From the NCBI GenBank assembly GCA_049515655.1, contig JBEKTW010000001.1, forward strand, positions 248,001 through 312,000: a stretch of 64,000 nucleotides of DNA. Reading direction: 5' to 3'. This document shows positions 18,217 to 25,888 of this stretch, piece after piece. Made by a program: the position numbers and the translations under genes. The number at the start of each line of letters is the position of its first letter. The first letter of the stretch is position 1. The stretch is from JBEKTW01 sp049515655. Lineage in GTDB: Bacteria; Bacteroidota; Ignavibacteria; UBA10030; SZUA-254. Under the pieces are notes generated by a model. That model worked only from the letters and a program-made list of their open reading frames with translations. It made no database searches and had not been told where the DNA came from.

Positions 18217-19407
18217 ATGAGATCGGAACACCTTAAGCTCAGCAAACCCATGATAGCTCTCTTGGAGAACCATGGCATCACAACTGCAACACCAGTCCAG
18301 AACGAAATTATCCCTGCCATTCTCGCCGGCCGCGATGTCATTGCACAGTCGGAAACAGGTTCGGGGAAGACGCTCAGTTTTGCGATCCCCATCATCGAGG
18401 GGCTCAAACGGAGCGACGGATTGCGCGCGCTCGTGCTTGTCCCGACCCGCGAACTGTGCATCCAGATTACGCAGGAGTTTACGAAGTTCTCCCACGGCAA
18501 GCACCTTGGAATCACAGCGGTGTACGGCGGCGTGTCCATCGGCAATCAAGTGAAGAAGCTGAAGACAACCAATATCATCATCGCGACGCCGGGCAGACTC
18601 ATCGACCTCCTCGACCGGGGCGCGACGCGACTCGACACGGTCCAGCATCTCGTTTTTGATGAAGCCGACCGCATGCTCGACATGGGTTTTATCCCCGACA
18701 TCGAACGTATCCTTCGCTGGATGCCGCAAAAGCGCCAGACGATGCTCTTCAGCGCGACAGTCTCGAAAGAGATCGCCCAGTTGAGCCAGAAGTATCTCCA
18801 CAACCCGAAGCATGTCCAGCTCGCTTCCTCAGTGAAACCCGAATTCCTTCATCAAACCTATTATCAGACCACCACCGACCAGCGATTGCCGCTCTTGATC
18901 CACCTGCTCAAGCGCGAGCGCGATCTCGCGCTGGTGTTCTGCAACCGAAAGCATATCACTGCGAAACTCGCGAGAAAATTGACGGGACAGGGAGTGCATG
19001 CGAAATGCCTGCATGGAAACATGTCGCAATCCCAGCGCGAGCGTGTGACGGCAGAATTTCGGGAAAAGAGATTTAACGTGCTCGTCGCGACGGATGTCGC
19101 CGCCCGCGGCCTCCACATTGAAGATGTCTCTCATGTGTACAACTACGAGATTCCAAAGGACGTCGATTCCTACACGCACAGGGTCGGGCGTACGGCCCGT
19201 GCCGGCAAGAAGGGGGAAGCAATCTCGCTCGTTGTCGGTGAAGAAAAAAAATTCTTCCAGCAAATCCTCTTCTCGTACCGCGGAGATATCACGCTCAAAA
19301 CGCTCGGCGACGTGAAGCTGCCATCGCTCGTTCAGGAATCTCACGATCGGCCGAAGGAGCAGAAGAGAAGCCCTAACCATTGGCGGAAGAAGTGGCAGAA
19401 CCGCTGA
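18217..19407 (+). CDS. rhlE: DEAD-box RNA helicase, RhlE-like
   Basis: 396 residues from the ATG at 18217, 31 bp after the upstream stop; an in-frame ATG at 18154 would overlap the previous gene and add a non-family leader. Helicase motifs appear in order: Q motif (ATPVQNEIIP), Walker A ETGSGKT, PTREL, DEAD (DEADRMLDMGF), SAT, the RecA2 motif VATDVAARGLH and the closing HRVGRTARAGKKG. The short basic tail (KEQKRSPNHWRKKW) may bind RNA. RhlE-type enzymes remodel RNA in ribosome assembly and decay. The last codons overlap a small CCGCTGAT repeat. Confidence 0.88.
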   Translation: MRSEHLKLSKPMIALLENHGITTATPVQNEIIPAILAGRDVIAQSETGSGKTLSFAIPIIEGLKRSDGLRALVLVPTRELCIQITQEFTKFSHGKHLGITAVYGGVSIGNQVKKLKTTNIIIATPGRLIDLLDRGATRLDTVQHLVFDEADRMLDMGFIPDIERILRWMPQKRQTMLFSATVSKEIAQLSQKYLHNPKHVQLASSVKPEFLHQTYYQTTTDQRLPLLIHLLKRERDLALVFCNRKHITAKLARKLTGQGVHAKCLHGNMSQSQRERVTAEFREKRFNVLVATDVAARGLHIEDVSHVYNYEIPKDVDSYTHRVGRTARAGKKGEAISLVVGEEKKFFQQILFSYRGDITLKTLGDVKLPSLVQESHDRPKEQKRSPNHWRKKWQNR

Positions 19408-19557
19408 TGACCGCTGATACCGCTGATGGAATGATAGAACGAAAATCATGAAGGTCATCCCATACGAATCGTTTAATCACTCTCATCAGCTTTGAATATC
19501 ATGGGAATCAGCGGTAAAATCAGCATACATCATTTTTATCAACGGTGTTATCAGCGG
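19401..19557. repeat. CCGCTGAT direct and inverted octamers
   Basis: Three direct CCGCTGAT copies (19401-19408, 19411-19418, 19420-19427), the first overlapping the helicase stop, and two inverted copies, ATCAGCGG (19507-19514, 19550-19557). The arms could pair over about 130 bases of transcript and might end the helicase mRNA or fold back. The 231-bp spacer holds no gene. Confidence 0.6.
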
Positions 19558-19562
19558 TGTTG

Positions 19563-19591
19563 TTGACATTGGGGAGCAAAATTCTTAATAT
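19563..19591 (+). promoter_or_regulatory. Sigma-70-like promoter for the lipoprotein gene
   Basis: A perfect TTGACA (19563-19568), a 17-bp spacer and TAATAT (19586-19591), followed by a leader of about 41 nt to the ATG at 19639. It is one of the best E. coli-like promoters in the window. Confidence 0.65.
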
Positions 19592-19638
19592 ATTCTCTAC
19601 AAACGGAGTATTCTTTTCTTAACAAATGCGAGGGTGAT

Positions 19639-21045
19639 ATGAAACAATTAACAAAATCTTTTTGGCTCATTTTTGCTTTCGTGAGCCTCCTCATTGTGGG
19701 GTGTAATAAGAATGAATCCTCCCCCTCCGGTTCACAAATCGATCCGGCGAAGGCGAGCGAACGAGTCAATCAGGCAAACCAAATATTCATTCCGAGAATG
19801 GCAATGTTAATCAGTTCGCAAGGCTCGGACACCGCCGATTTCGATATGGCTGCCGCCACATCCTTGTACGAAGAAGCTTTGAGTTACGATCCGAATAACC
19901 TGGACGCACATTTTGGTGTCGCGCTCACTGAGGTTCTCACCGTTTTTGCGGACCCAACTCTTGTAAACCTTTTTGAAAGTTCTTCGTCCACGATTCCGGC
20001 TTCCCATCCCCTGAACCTGCCGCTCTCGGTGTTCGGCAAACGGGGTGATCTTGTTCATCTGAGTTCTGTGTTGCGCGGCGGCGTATTTGCACGATTGAGC
20101 CTTGTCGCCGCTCCCGCCTCTCGCTTGAAAATGTATCGGACGATGAGGGTCGCGGACGCAAATCGGCAATTCAGCTACTATCAAGGCGTCGTAGAGTCAA
20201 AACTCCTTCCCGTGTTGTCCGATGCTCTCGCCCATCTTGGACGGGTCACGCAAAACACGAATTACGTTTTTTACGTTACTCCTCAGGAGATGGGACAAAC
20301 TTCCGGCGACTCGATTCGCATTTCCTTGACGGAAATCTACATGCTCCTTGCATTCCTGCAGTACATCGATGCTGATGCATCCTGGCTCGTCGCCTATAAT
20401 GTTGATTATACTCCAACTGATTCTGCTGCTGTTCTGGAGGCGTGGCAACTGACTTCCCCATTCCTGACTCTGCGTACGGGCGGGGCGCAGCGGATGAAGG
20501 ATGTAAAATCCAATTTTCTCGGATTGGCAACAAGCATTCAGAATGGCATCGCATTCTTCCGCGGACACCCCGGCAGCGGCACCATCCAGTATAGTCCCGG
20601 AGACGACCCCCAACTAAACTCAATTGTGATGGCCATGGATACGCTGCAAAGATACTTATCCGGACCGACTCAGATCTATGGGGATTTTAACGATGACGGC
20701 ATCTATCAGAATCTGACCGTGAATTTTGCCAACGTGTTCGATAATGCGATTACCAATTTCAAACAGAAGATTCCTGCTTATACGGCCGGAGTGCAACGCG
20801 ATGGCAGCACCTTTGATCCCGTCTTAACGTGGCAGGCAAATTCATTCAGCAGTTGGACGTTCCCCGACCCGACGTTCAATGGCTTGTTCCCAACAATGGC
20901 ATCGGATGCACAACTCAAAGCGACATTCGGTATCACCGCGGCGGATTGGTCGCAGCAAACCGTGGTTCATCCAGGTCAAAACATTTTTTCCGTGATCGAT
21001 TTGTTTAATCTCAGCGAGTTGTTCCTGTACTTTGGAGGATTTTAA
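19639..21045 (+). CDS. Lipoprotein with TPR-like helices
   Basis: 468 residues. The N-terminal signal ends in the lipobox LIVGC with Cys22 as the lipidation site, followed by a Ser/Pro/Asn-rich linker. A TPR-like pair follows (AAATSLYEEALSYDPNNLDAHFGVALTEV, split here as AAATSLYEEALSYDP and NNLDAHFGVALTEV). The rest is mostly helical, with an acidic EF-hand-like DFNDDGIYQNL segment. The function is unknown. It is followed 47 bp later by an outer-membrane protein gene and both probably share the promoter at 19563. The lipoprotein plus barrel arrangement suggests a cell-envelope pair. Confidence 0.65.
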   Translation: MKQLTKSFWLIFAFVSLLIVGCNKNESSPSGSQIDPAKASERVNQANQIFIPRMAMLISSQGSDTADFDMAAATSLYEEALSYDPNNLDAHFGVALTEVLTVFADPTLVNLFESSSSTIPASHPLNLPLSVFGKRGDLVHLSSVLRGGVFARLSLVAAPASRLKMYRTMRVADANRQFSYYQGVVESKLLPVLSDALAHLGRVTQNTNYVFYVTPQEMGQTSGDSIRISLTEIYMLLAFLQYIDADASWLVAYNVDYTPTDSAAVLEAWQLTSPFLTLRTGGAQRMKDVKSNFLGLATSIQNGIAFFRGHPGSGTIQYSPGDDPQLNSIVMAMDTLQRYLSGPTQIYGDFNDDGIYQNLTVNFANVFDNAITNFKQKIPAYTAGVQRDGSTFDPVLTWQANSFSSWTFPDPTFNGLFPTMASDAQLKATFGITAADWSQQTVVHPGQNIFSVIDLFNLSELFLYFGGF

Positions 21046-21092
21046 GCACGCCGGGATCCGGACCTCACACGCGGACAGAACGGTCGGGTCGC

Positions 21093-22583
21093 ATGCGGGT
21101 CAGTGTGATCTTCAGAGTCTTTTCTTTGATGCTGCTGACCACAGCGGCGACTGAAGCCCAGGACCTGCTGGGCCTGTTTGTCTCAGGGGAACACCAATAC
21201 GGGATGATGGGCGGCAACGTTTTTTCTGCGTTTCCATCCCCGGACCGTCAGCTCGCAGGGACTGGCGCGACCGTTCGCCCGAGTCTTCGCATTGACTACC
21301 AGGCGGACGATATTTATCATGAAGTCCATTCGGACGGAACGGAGACAGCTTTAGAACGGTCAGTCCGCTCGGTGGACTTTTCATTGCCTTTCCCGAACAC
21401 TCCTTTGCATCCCAGACTTGGGTTGAGTATTCTATCCACGCAATCATCCGCGCTCGTGGATCAATCGCCTTCCGAACATGGCGCGTTCGAAGGGGATCGC
21501 GGGTTGTTCACTCTGAGTTATGAGATGTCATTGGGACGGGCGATGTGCATAGGAGCCGCAATGGGTCAATCGTACAACGGTCCTCAATCTTCCGGAAATT
21601 ATGAAAGCGATGTATCGTTTCGCCTGCCGCAGGATGCTCTCCTCCACGTAAAGATCGGAAGCCGGGAATATGCACAGGTTCTCCAACTGCAATTCTCAGG
21701 GACCGATGGTACTCTGCCTCTTGACTATCTTCAACAGGGAGCTGAAATCTCTCTCTTGGTGCCCGTGGCGAACATCCCGACCGTTGTCGAAGCACGTCAC
21801 GCAACCATCTCCTCTGTTCCCGACGTCTCGCGATCGCAGGATACTCATTTTTCTCCGGTCGGGATGACGAACGGATACGATGTCCATACCATGGTTCCGC
21901 TCGGTGGAGAATGGAAGTTTCTTTTGTCCATAGGCAGGGAGGCGAGTGGGGGAACCGGAAACTTTACGTCATACGGTCAGATTTATGGGATACTCAACCA
22001 TTTCGATTTTGAAACTTCATCTGTGCAGGCGGCGGTACAACATTCCTTTTCATCGAACGGGATCATTGAGGCCGACCTCAAATGGCAGAACATCAGCGGA
22101 GATTTGGAAGGTCACGCTGAGGATTGGCCGTTCAAGAGCCTTTTTGTATCGCCGATTCCGGTGCGGGAGAATGTCAAGGCGGACGGTTCGCTGAGATTCT
22201 GGCAATTTCACGTCGGCGGGATGATGCCGATTGGAGAAAGGTTCGGCGTCGGTGTGGGGACAAGTTGCGTTCGCATTCTTCCACGACTTGAGCTGGATTC
22301 ATGGGAATCAAAATTCTTGGTGTTTGGGGTGCGCGGCTACCAACAACGGGACCTCCCGGTGAGCTCCATTGATGCCGTGATCCTGTCCGGCGGATTTCGT
22401 TGGAGTGTGGCTTCCTTCACGCTCTCGTATTCGGTAACGCAGTTTGTGCCGTTGCAGATTGAGCGATCGGGTTCATCTACCTCCGGCGTGAATGGAGTGT
22501 TCTCTGCTATGCCGGCGACAACTTCCTCCACCCACACCTCCGGAGGGCAGTTTCACCAGGCAAGCGTAGCGTACGAATTCTGA
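21093..22583 (+). CDS. Hypothetical outer-membrane protein
   Basis: 496 residues, not recognised. The signal peptide is residues 1-22 (ends TEAQ). The rest is long and beta-rich, with repeated alternating strands (SLRIDYQADDIYHEV, GLFTLSYEMSLGRAM, GFRWSVASFTLSYSV) and the last residue is Phe (VAYEF), as in many barrel proteins. Its C-terminal region contains a Ser/Thr-rich loop (STSGVNGVFSAMPATTSSTHTS). No enzymatic motif is visible. It sits 47 bp downstream of the TPR-like lipoprotein gene and is likely co-expressed with it. No better call is possible. Confidence 0.6.
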   Translation: MRVSVIFRVFSLMLLTTAATEAQDLLGLFVSGEHQYGMMGGNVFSAFPSPDRQLAGTGATVRPSLRIDYQADDIYHEVHSDGTETALERSVRSVDFSLPFPNTPLHPRLGLSILSTQSSALVDQSPSEHGAFEGDRGLFTLSYEMSLGRAMCIGAAMGQSYNGPQSSGNYESDVSFRLPQDALLHVKIGSREYAQVLQLQFSGTDGTLPLDYLQQGAEISLLVPVANIPTVVEARHATISSVPDVSRSQDTHFSPVGMTNGYDVHTMVPLGGEWKFLLSIGREASGGTGNFTSYGQIYGILNHFDFETSSVQAAVQHSFSSNGIIEADLKWQNISGDLEGHAEDWPFKSLFVSPIPVRENVKADGSLRFWQFHVGGMMPIGERFGVGVGTSCVRILPRLELDSWESKFLVFGVRGYQQRDLPVSSIDAVILSGGFRWSVASFTLSYSVTQFVPLQIERSGSSTSGVNGVFSAMPATTSSTHTSGGQFHQASVAYEF

Positions 22584-22625
22584 GTGCTCATTCCCGGGAT
22601 TGATCGCTTAGCTGACCTAAAGGTA

Positions 22626-22712
22626 GTGCTTCATTTTCACTTTTGAGTGCTGTGTCTCCCCTGGCTCATTTCAGCGTCCTCGCTGAAATGTACTGAGCGT
22701 GGTTGTATATCC
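22626..22712. repeat. Dispersed repeat A, copy 2 (short form)
   Basis: Runs parallel to the left part of copy 1 (GTGCWTCATTTT, then TTTTGAGYGCTGTG, then CTCATTT). Here the palindrome is compact and perfect: CATTTCAGCG and CGCTGAAATG, a 10-bp stem with a TCCT loop, at about 22667-22690, followed by TACTGAGCG. The inner CCCTGAA/TTCAGGG arm of copy 1 is missing. Confidence 0.7.
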
Positions 22713-22730
22713 CACCTCTTAAAGAAACCC

Positions 22731-22759
22731 TTGACTTTCTTCGCTGAAACCCATATATT
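22731..22759 (+). promoter_or_regulatory. Sigma-70-like promoter for the MltD-like gene
   Basis: TTGACT (22731-22736), a 17-bp spacer and TATATT (22754-22759), about 35 bp before the TTG start at 22794. It lies just downstream of repeat A copy 2. Confidence 0.6.
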
Positions 22760-22793
22760 TTATGATGAGATTTTTGACAAACCGGGACTGTAA

Positions 22794-24983
22794 TTGAAAA
22801 GACATTTGACCATACTGGTGATCGTGTCGGTCTTTCTCGGCTGTTCATCCGAGAAAGTATCGAAATCTTCCTCTCAGGCTGAGCAACCTTCTCGAATCAT
22901 CGCCGTGCCCGACCCCCCGGATACTCTCTCAAGGGCGGAGATCCACTCCGTCCTGACAGACACGGCCTCCACACTCTCGTACTCCAATTACGATTCCATC
23001 ACCGTCCAGTTGCTCGAGCGTGCACGCCAACACTACCTGGATGCATTGAATGCCGAGCAGCTCGGCGATTCAGTACGCTCGGCGATGTATTTTGAGTACG
23101 CCATCGCAATCCTGAATGAACTGGGATACTATCCCAACATCGACAGCAATCAGGAATTCACGGACTTGAGTCACAGTATCATCGAAGACTACGGGAAGTA
23201 CATTGCAAGTATCGATAGCCTGGGACCGCAGACCTCCGTATTTGCGTTGCGTGAAAAACTGAATCAGATTGATGAAGCGAACCAGACTGCCGGGGAGGAT
23301 AAGCCGAAGCGGGTCATTACCACAACGACGATCCCGCTCGTTATCAACGGACTCGTCGAGAAGAATATAGATTTCTTTGAAAACAAAGGACGTGAACATT
23401 TCGAGAGGTGGCTGGCGAGAGGGCAACGGCTGTTTCCAGTCTTGCGGTCAATTCTCAAGGCTGAACATGTGCCGGAGGAGCTCGTCGTCCTTACCATGGT
23501 TGAAAGCGGAGTAAATCCAATTGCGCAATCGTGGAGACGGGCAGTCGGCTTGTGGCAGTTTATCAAAGGGACGGGTTCGCTCTACGGGCTGAAATCGAAC
23601 TTCTGGTATGATGAGCGCAGGGACTTCGAGAAATCGACCCGTGCAGCGGCGCGGCACCTGAAAGACTTGCACGAGGAGTTTGGCGATTGGTACCTGGCTC
23701 TCGCGGCATACGATTGCGGCGCGGGGAATGTGTACCGTGCCATTCGCAGAAGTGGCAGTACCGATTTTTGGGAAATGAGGAAGCATCTGCCGCGCGAGAC
23801 GCGTAACTACGTTCCGCAGTATATCGCGGCAGCCGTCCTGGGACTCGAGCCAAAGCGATATGGATTTGATGTCGAGCATGCGGATTCCCTCAAATACGAT
23901 ACCGTAAGCGTCAATGACTGCGTGGATATCGCGCTGCTTGCAAAGTGCGCCGGCACAGAGGCATCGACCCTGCAGGAGTTGAATCCGGAGCTTCTGAAAG
24001 GATGCACGCCTCCGGGTCTACGGGACTATGTGCTCAGAGTCCCCGTCGGTACATCGGAGATGTTCAGGAAAAACTATGCCAGTATTCCCGATAGTCAAAA
24101 GAGAAACTGGCTTGTCCACCACGTCCGGAAGGGAGAATCACTGGCTTCCATTGCCAGGAAATATGGTCTCACGTCCGACATCATTGCCGAGGCGAATCAC
24201 CTTGCCAGCAAGCATAGGATTTCTATCGGCAAGGACCTGCTTGTTCCCGTTCCATCAAGTCTGAAATCCTACAATTTGAGTCTCGCCGACGAATCGACAG
24301 GTCACAGGTCAAGAGGCTCGAGGAAAACCAGGTTTGTGAATGCCGGCACAAAAGGAAAGGTGAAGCTGGCATATAAGATCAGGAAGGGTGACACGCTCGG
24401 GAAGATTGCTCAACTTTACCATGTTCGGGCAAGCGACCTTCGTGTTTGGAATGATATTCCATACGGAAGCCGTATTCGAAGCGGGGATGCTCTGACCATC
24501 TGGAGAAGACAGGAAAAAGCCGAAGAATTTTCAGGGACTGAGAAGTTTTCGGATGCAGGGCAGCAGCAACGGTTGGCGGCAAGGGTGAAAGCAGATTCGA
24601 CGGCCTTCAGCGCACAATCCGAATCGGCGTGGACAAGGTACAAAGTCAAAAGAGGGGACAATCTCAGCAAAATCGCCAGGCACTTTGGAGCGACACCGGC
24701 CGAGATAAAGCAGTGGAACACGTTGGGGTCAAGTGTCATCAAGACCGGTCAGGTGTTGAAACTCACGAGGGGGGAGGGGCCGAGCGGTCAAGTCAAGCGC
24801 GCGTTGGTTTCCAAACCCGACACGACTCAGAAAAAGAAAGTGGTATCGTACAAAGTCAAGAGGGGCGACACGCTTTACAGTATCGCAAGCGCTTTCGGAG
24901 TATCAGTGAGCGATCTCAAAGCCTGGAACAGAATTCGCGGGAGCCGGATTCGAATCGGCCAGGAAATAGTAATTAATTCCTAA
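22794..24983 (+). CDS. mltD: Membrane-bound lytic transglycosylase with four LysM domains (MltD-like)
   Basis: 729 residues from a TTG start. A lipobox (VFLGC, Cys17) indicates an outer-membrane lipoprotein. A helical segment is followed by a family 1 SLT domain, with the catalytic Glu in ESGVNP near residue 238 and GLWQF after it. Four LysM peptidoglycan-binding modules follow, beginning near residues 441, 526, 615 and 685 (each with a KxGxxLxxIA core). It cleaves glycan strands to 1,6-anhydromuropeptides. E. coli MltD has two LysM; four is the long form common in this phylum group. The usual MltD ASxxGA loop reads SWRRAVG here, a small departure worth noting. Confidence 0.88.
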   Translation: MKRHLTILVIVSVFLGCSSEKVSKSSSQAEQPSRIIAVPDPPDTLSRAEIHSVLTDTASTLSYSNYDSITVQLLERARQHYLDALNAEQLGDSVRSAMYFEYAIAILNELGYYPNIDSNQEFTDLSHSIIEDYGKYIASIDSLGPQTSVFALREKLNQIDEANQTAGEDKPKRVITTTTIPLVINGLVEKNIDFFENKGREHFERWLARGQRLFPVLRSILKAEHVPEELVVLTMVESGVNPIAQSWRRAVGLWQFIKGTGSLYGLKSNFWYDERRDFEKSTRAAARHLKDLHEEFGDWYLALAAYDCGAGNVYRAIRRSGSTDFWEMRKHLPRETRNYVPQYIAAAVLGLEPKRYGFDVEHADSLKYDTVSVNDCVDIALLAKCAGTEASTLQELNPELLKGCTPPGLRDYVLRVPVGTSEMFRKNYASIPDSQKRNWLVHHVRKGESLASIARKYGLTSDIIAEANHLASKHRISIGKDLLVPVPSSLKSYNLSLADESTGHRSRGSRKTRFVNAGTKGKVKLAYKIRKGDTLGKIAQLYHVRASDLRVWNDIPYGSRIRSGDALTIWRRQEKAEEFSGTEKFSDAGQQQRLAARVKADSTAFSAQSESAWTRYKVKRGDNLSKIARHFGATPAEIKQWNTLGSSVIKTGQVLKLTRGEGPSGQVKRALVSKPDTTQKKKVVSYKVKRGDTLYSIASAFGVSVSDLKAWNRIRGSRIRIGQEIVINS

Positions 24984-25028
24984 GAAAAATCGGTGGTGTC
25001 TCAGTTTCAAGTCGTATCGTCCTCGTCT

Positions 25029-25108
25029 GACCCCCTCTTGTGTTCTCCCCCTTGAAAGAGGGGGAGAAGTTTCCTCCCCTTACCAAGGGGAGGACGGAAG
25101 GTGGGGTC
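25029..25108. repeat. Two-hairpin cruciform in the spacer after the MltD-like gene
   Basis: An outer stem GACCCC (25029-25034) with GGGGTC (25103-25108) encloses two hairpins: TTCTCCCCCT with AGGGGGAGAA (25043-25068) and CCTCCCCTT with AAGGGGAGG (25073-25093). It could end the upstream transcript. The same design, an outer stem with hairpins inside, recurs at 54223-54324 and 63367-63474. The rest of 24984-25351 is gene-free; a short stretch (25322-25351) reads in frame into a GIY-YIG-like tail. Confidence 0.65.
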
Positions 25109-25351
25109 GGATGCAGGACTGGATGGTTAGAATGATACACCGAAAAATCCCCTCTGTTGCTTCATTTTTGCCGTTATTCCGTCCCGTATTTTGATTTGAA
25201 AGCCGGTTTTGCTACATTATTCGATGCTTTTTCGGGCAGAATCAGCTAAACGTGCATCATATGTAAGCTTCACGCGGCGTCCCGCCAAGGTTTCTAAGCT
25301 CCACTCGGCGTCTCGCCGAGTAATTGGCGGACAATAGGTATTCGAAGTATC

Positions 25352-25428
25352 GGAGAGGTGCTAGAGCGGTTGAATAGGCCGGTCTCTGAGCCAAAGGCTC
25401 ATGCGCCTCTGGAGCAGAAAACCGGTGT
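25352..25428 (+). pseudogene. 5' half of tRNA-Ser with 30-nt anticodon-loop insertion, copy 1
   Basis: Near-identical to tRNA-Ser(CGA) positions from the acceptor 5' strand (GGAGAGG, 25352) through the D arm and the 5' anticodon stem. After CTC of the loop a 30-nt insertion (25387-25416) made of two 15-nt hairpins follows. The loop then resumes as GAAA and the 3' stem strand ACCGG pairs with CCGGT. There is no T arm or acceptor 3' strand, so it cannot make a tRNA. The GIY-YIG gene starts 11 bp after this fragment. Confidence 0.8.
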
Positions 25429-25439
25429 GAAAGGGGCAG

Positions 25440-25709
25440 ATGTACTACGTATATGTGCTTTGGAGTGAGAAGCTGCAAAAACGTTATATTGGCTCGACGG
25501 ACGACATCGATCAACGTCTGATTGCACACAACTCGGGAAAGACTCCGTTTACTCGAAGGGGGATGCCCTGGGTTGTGATCCATCGTGAAGAGCTTGAGAC
25601 GCTAAGTGAAGCGAGAAGAAGAGAGAGATTTCTCAAAAGTGGCATCGGCAGGAAATGGTTGGACATGAAATATCCGAAGTATCGGAGAGGTGCTAGAGCG
25701 GTTGAATAG
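25440..25709 (+). CDS. GIY-YIG nuclease, single-domain
   Basis: 89 residues. GIY-YIG signature: YYVYVLWS near the N-terminus, YIGST at residues 17-21, then TDDIDQRLIAHN and the ARRRERFLKSGIGRKWL helix with the Glu and Lys positions typical of UPF0213/YhbQ-size proteins. AAAGGGG precedes the ATG. The last codons, KYRRGARAVE and stop, are read from the 5' half of the second tRNA-Ser copy, so gene and tRNA fragment overlap by 26 bp. It probably cuts DNA, possibly at its own tRNA-Ser site; that is inference from the duplicated flanks. Single-domain GIY-YIG proteins are otherwise of uncertain cellular role. Confidence 0.85.
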   Translation: MYYVYVLWSEKLQKRYIGSTDDIDQRLIAHNSGKTPFTRRGMPWVVIHREELETLSEARRRERFLKSGIGRKWLDMKYPKYRRGARAVE

Positions 25710-25760
25710 GCTGGTCTCTGAGCCAGAGGCTCATCCGCCTCCGGCGGAGAAAACCGGTGT
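25684..25760 (+). pseudogene. 5' half of tRNA-Ser with 30-nt anticodon-loop insertion, copy 2
   Basis: Same structure as copy 1. The insertion 25719-25748 is two perfect hairpins, TGAGCC-aga-GGCTCA and TCCGCC-tcc-GGCGGA, placed between CTC and GAAA of the native loop CTCGAAA. The 5' end encodes the C-terminus of the intact GIY-YIG protein. The 3' end passes directly into a fragment of a second GIY-YIG gene. Confidence 0.8.
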
Positions 25761-25824
25761 CGGAAGGAAACAGTTGAACAATGAATATGCAAAGTATCGG
25801 AGAGGTGCTAGAGCGGTTGAATAG
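25756..25824 (+). pseudogene. 3' remnant of a second GIY-YIG gene
   Basis: The frame reads GVGRKQLNNEYAKYRRGARA-VE-stop, aligned with the tail GIGRKWLDMKYPKYRRGARA-VE-stop of the intact gene: conserved in frame, with the same termination inside the following tRNA 5' half. About 67 N-terminal codons are missing. This shows that a whole second unit once stood between copy 2 and the functional tRNA. Confidence 0.7.
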
Positions 25825-25888
25825 GCTGGTCTCGAAAACCAGTGTGGGGCTTGCCCCACCCAGGGTTCGAATCCCTGCCTCTCCGCCA
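25799..25888 (+). tRNA. tRNA-Ser(CGA)
   Basis: Complete class II tRNA with encoded CCA. Acceptor GGAGAGG pairs with CCTCTCC, discriminator G at 25885, CCA 25886-25888. The anticodon stem is CTGGT/ACCAG with loop CTCGAAA, anticodon CGA. The long variable arm is GTGGGGCTTGCCCCAC and the T arm is CAGGG-TTCGAAT-CCCTG. It reads serine UCG codons. Its 5' half is the template of the two upstream copies, so its original promoter has probably been displaced. Confidence 0.95.

Noticed and set aside
25352..25760. Two further functional tRNA-Ser genes
   Set aside because: Both copies lack the T arm and acceptor 3' strand; only the 5' half and anticodon arm are present.
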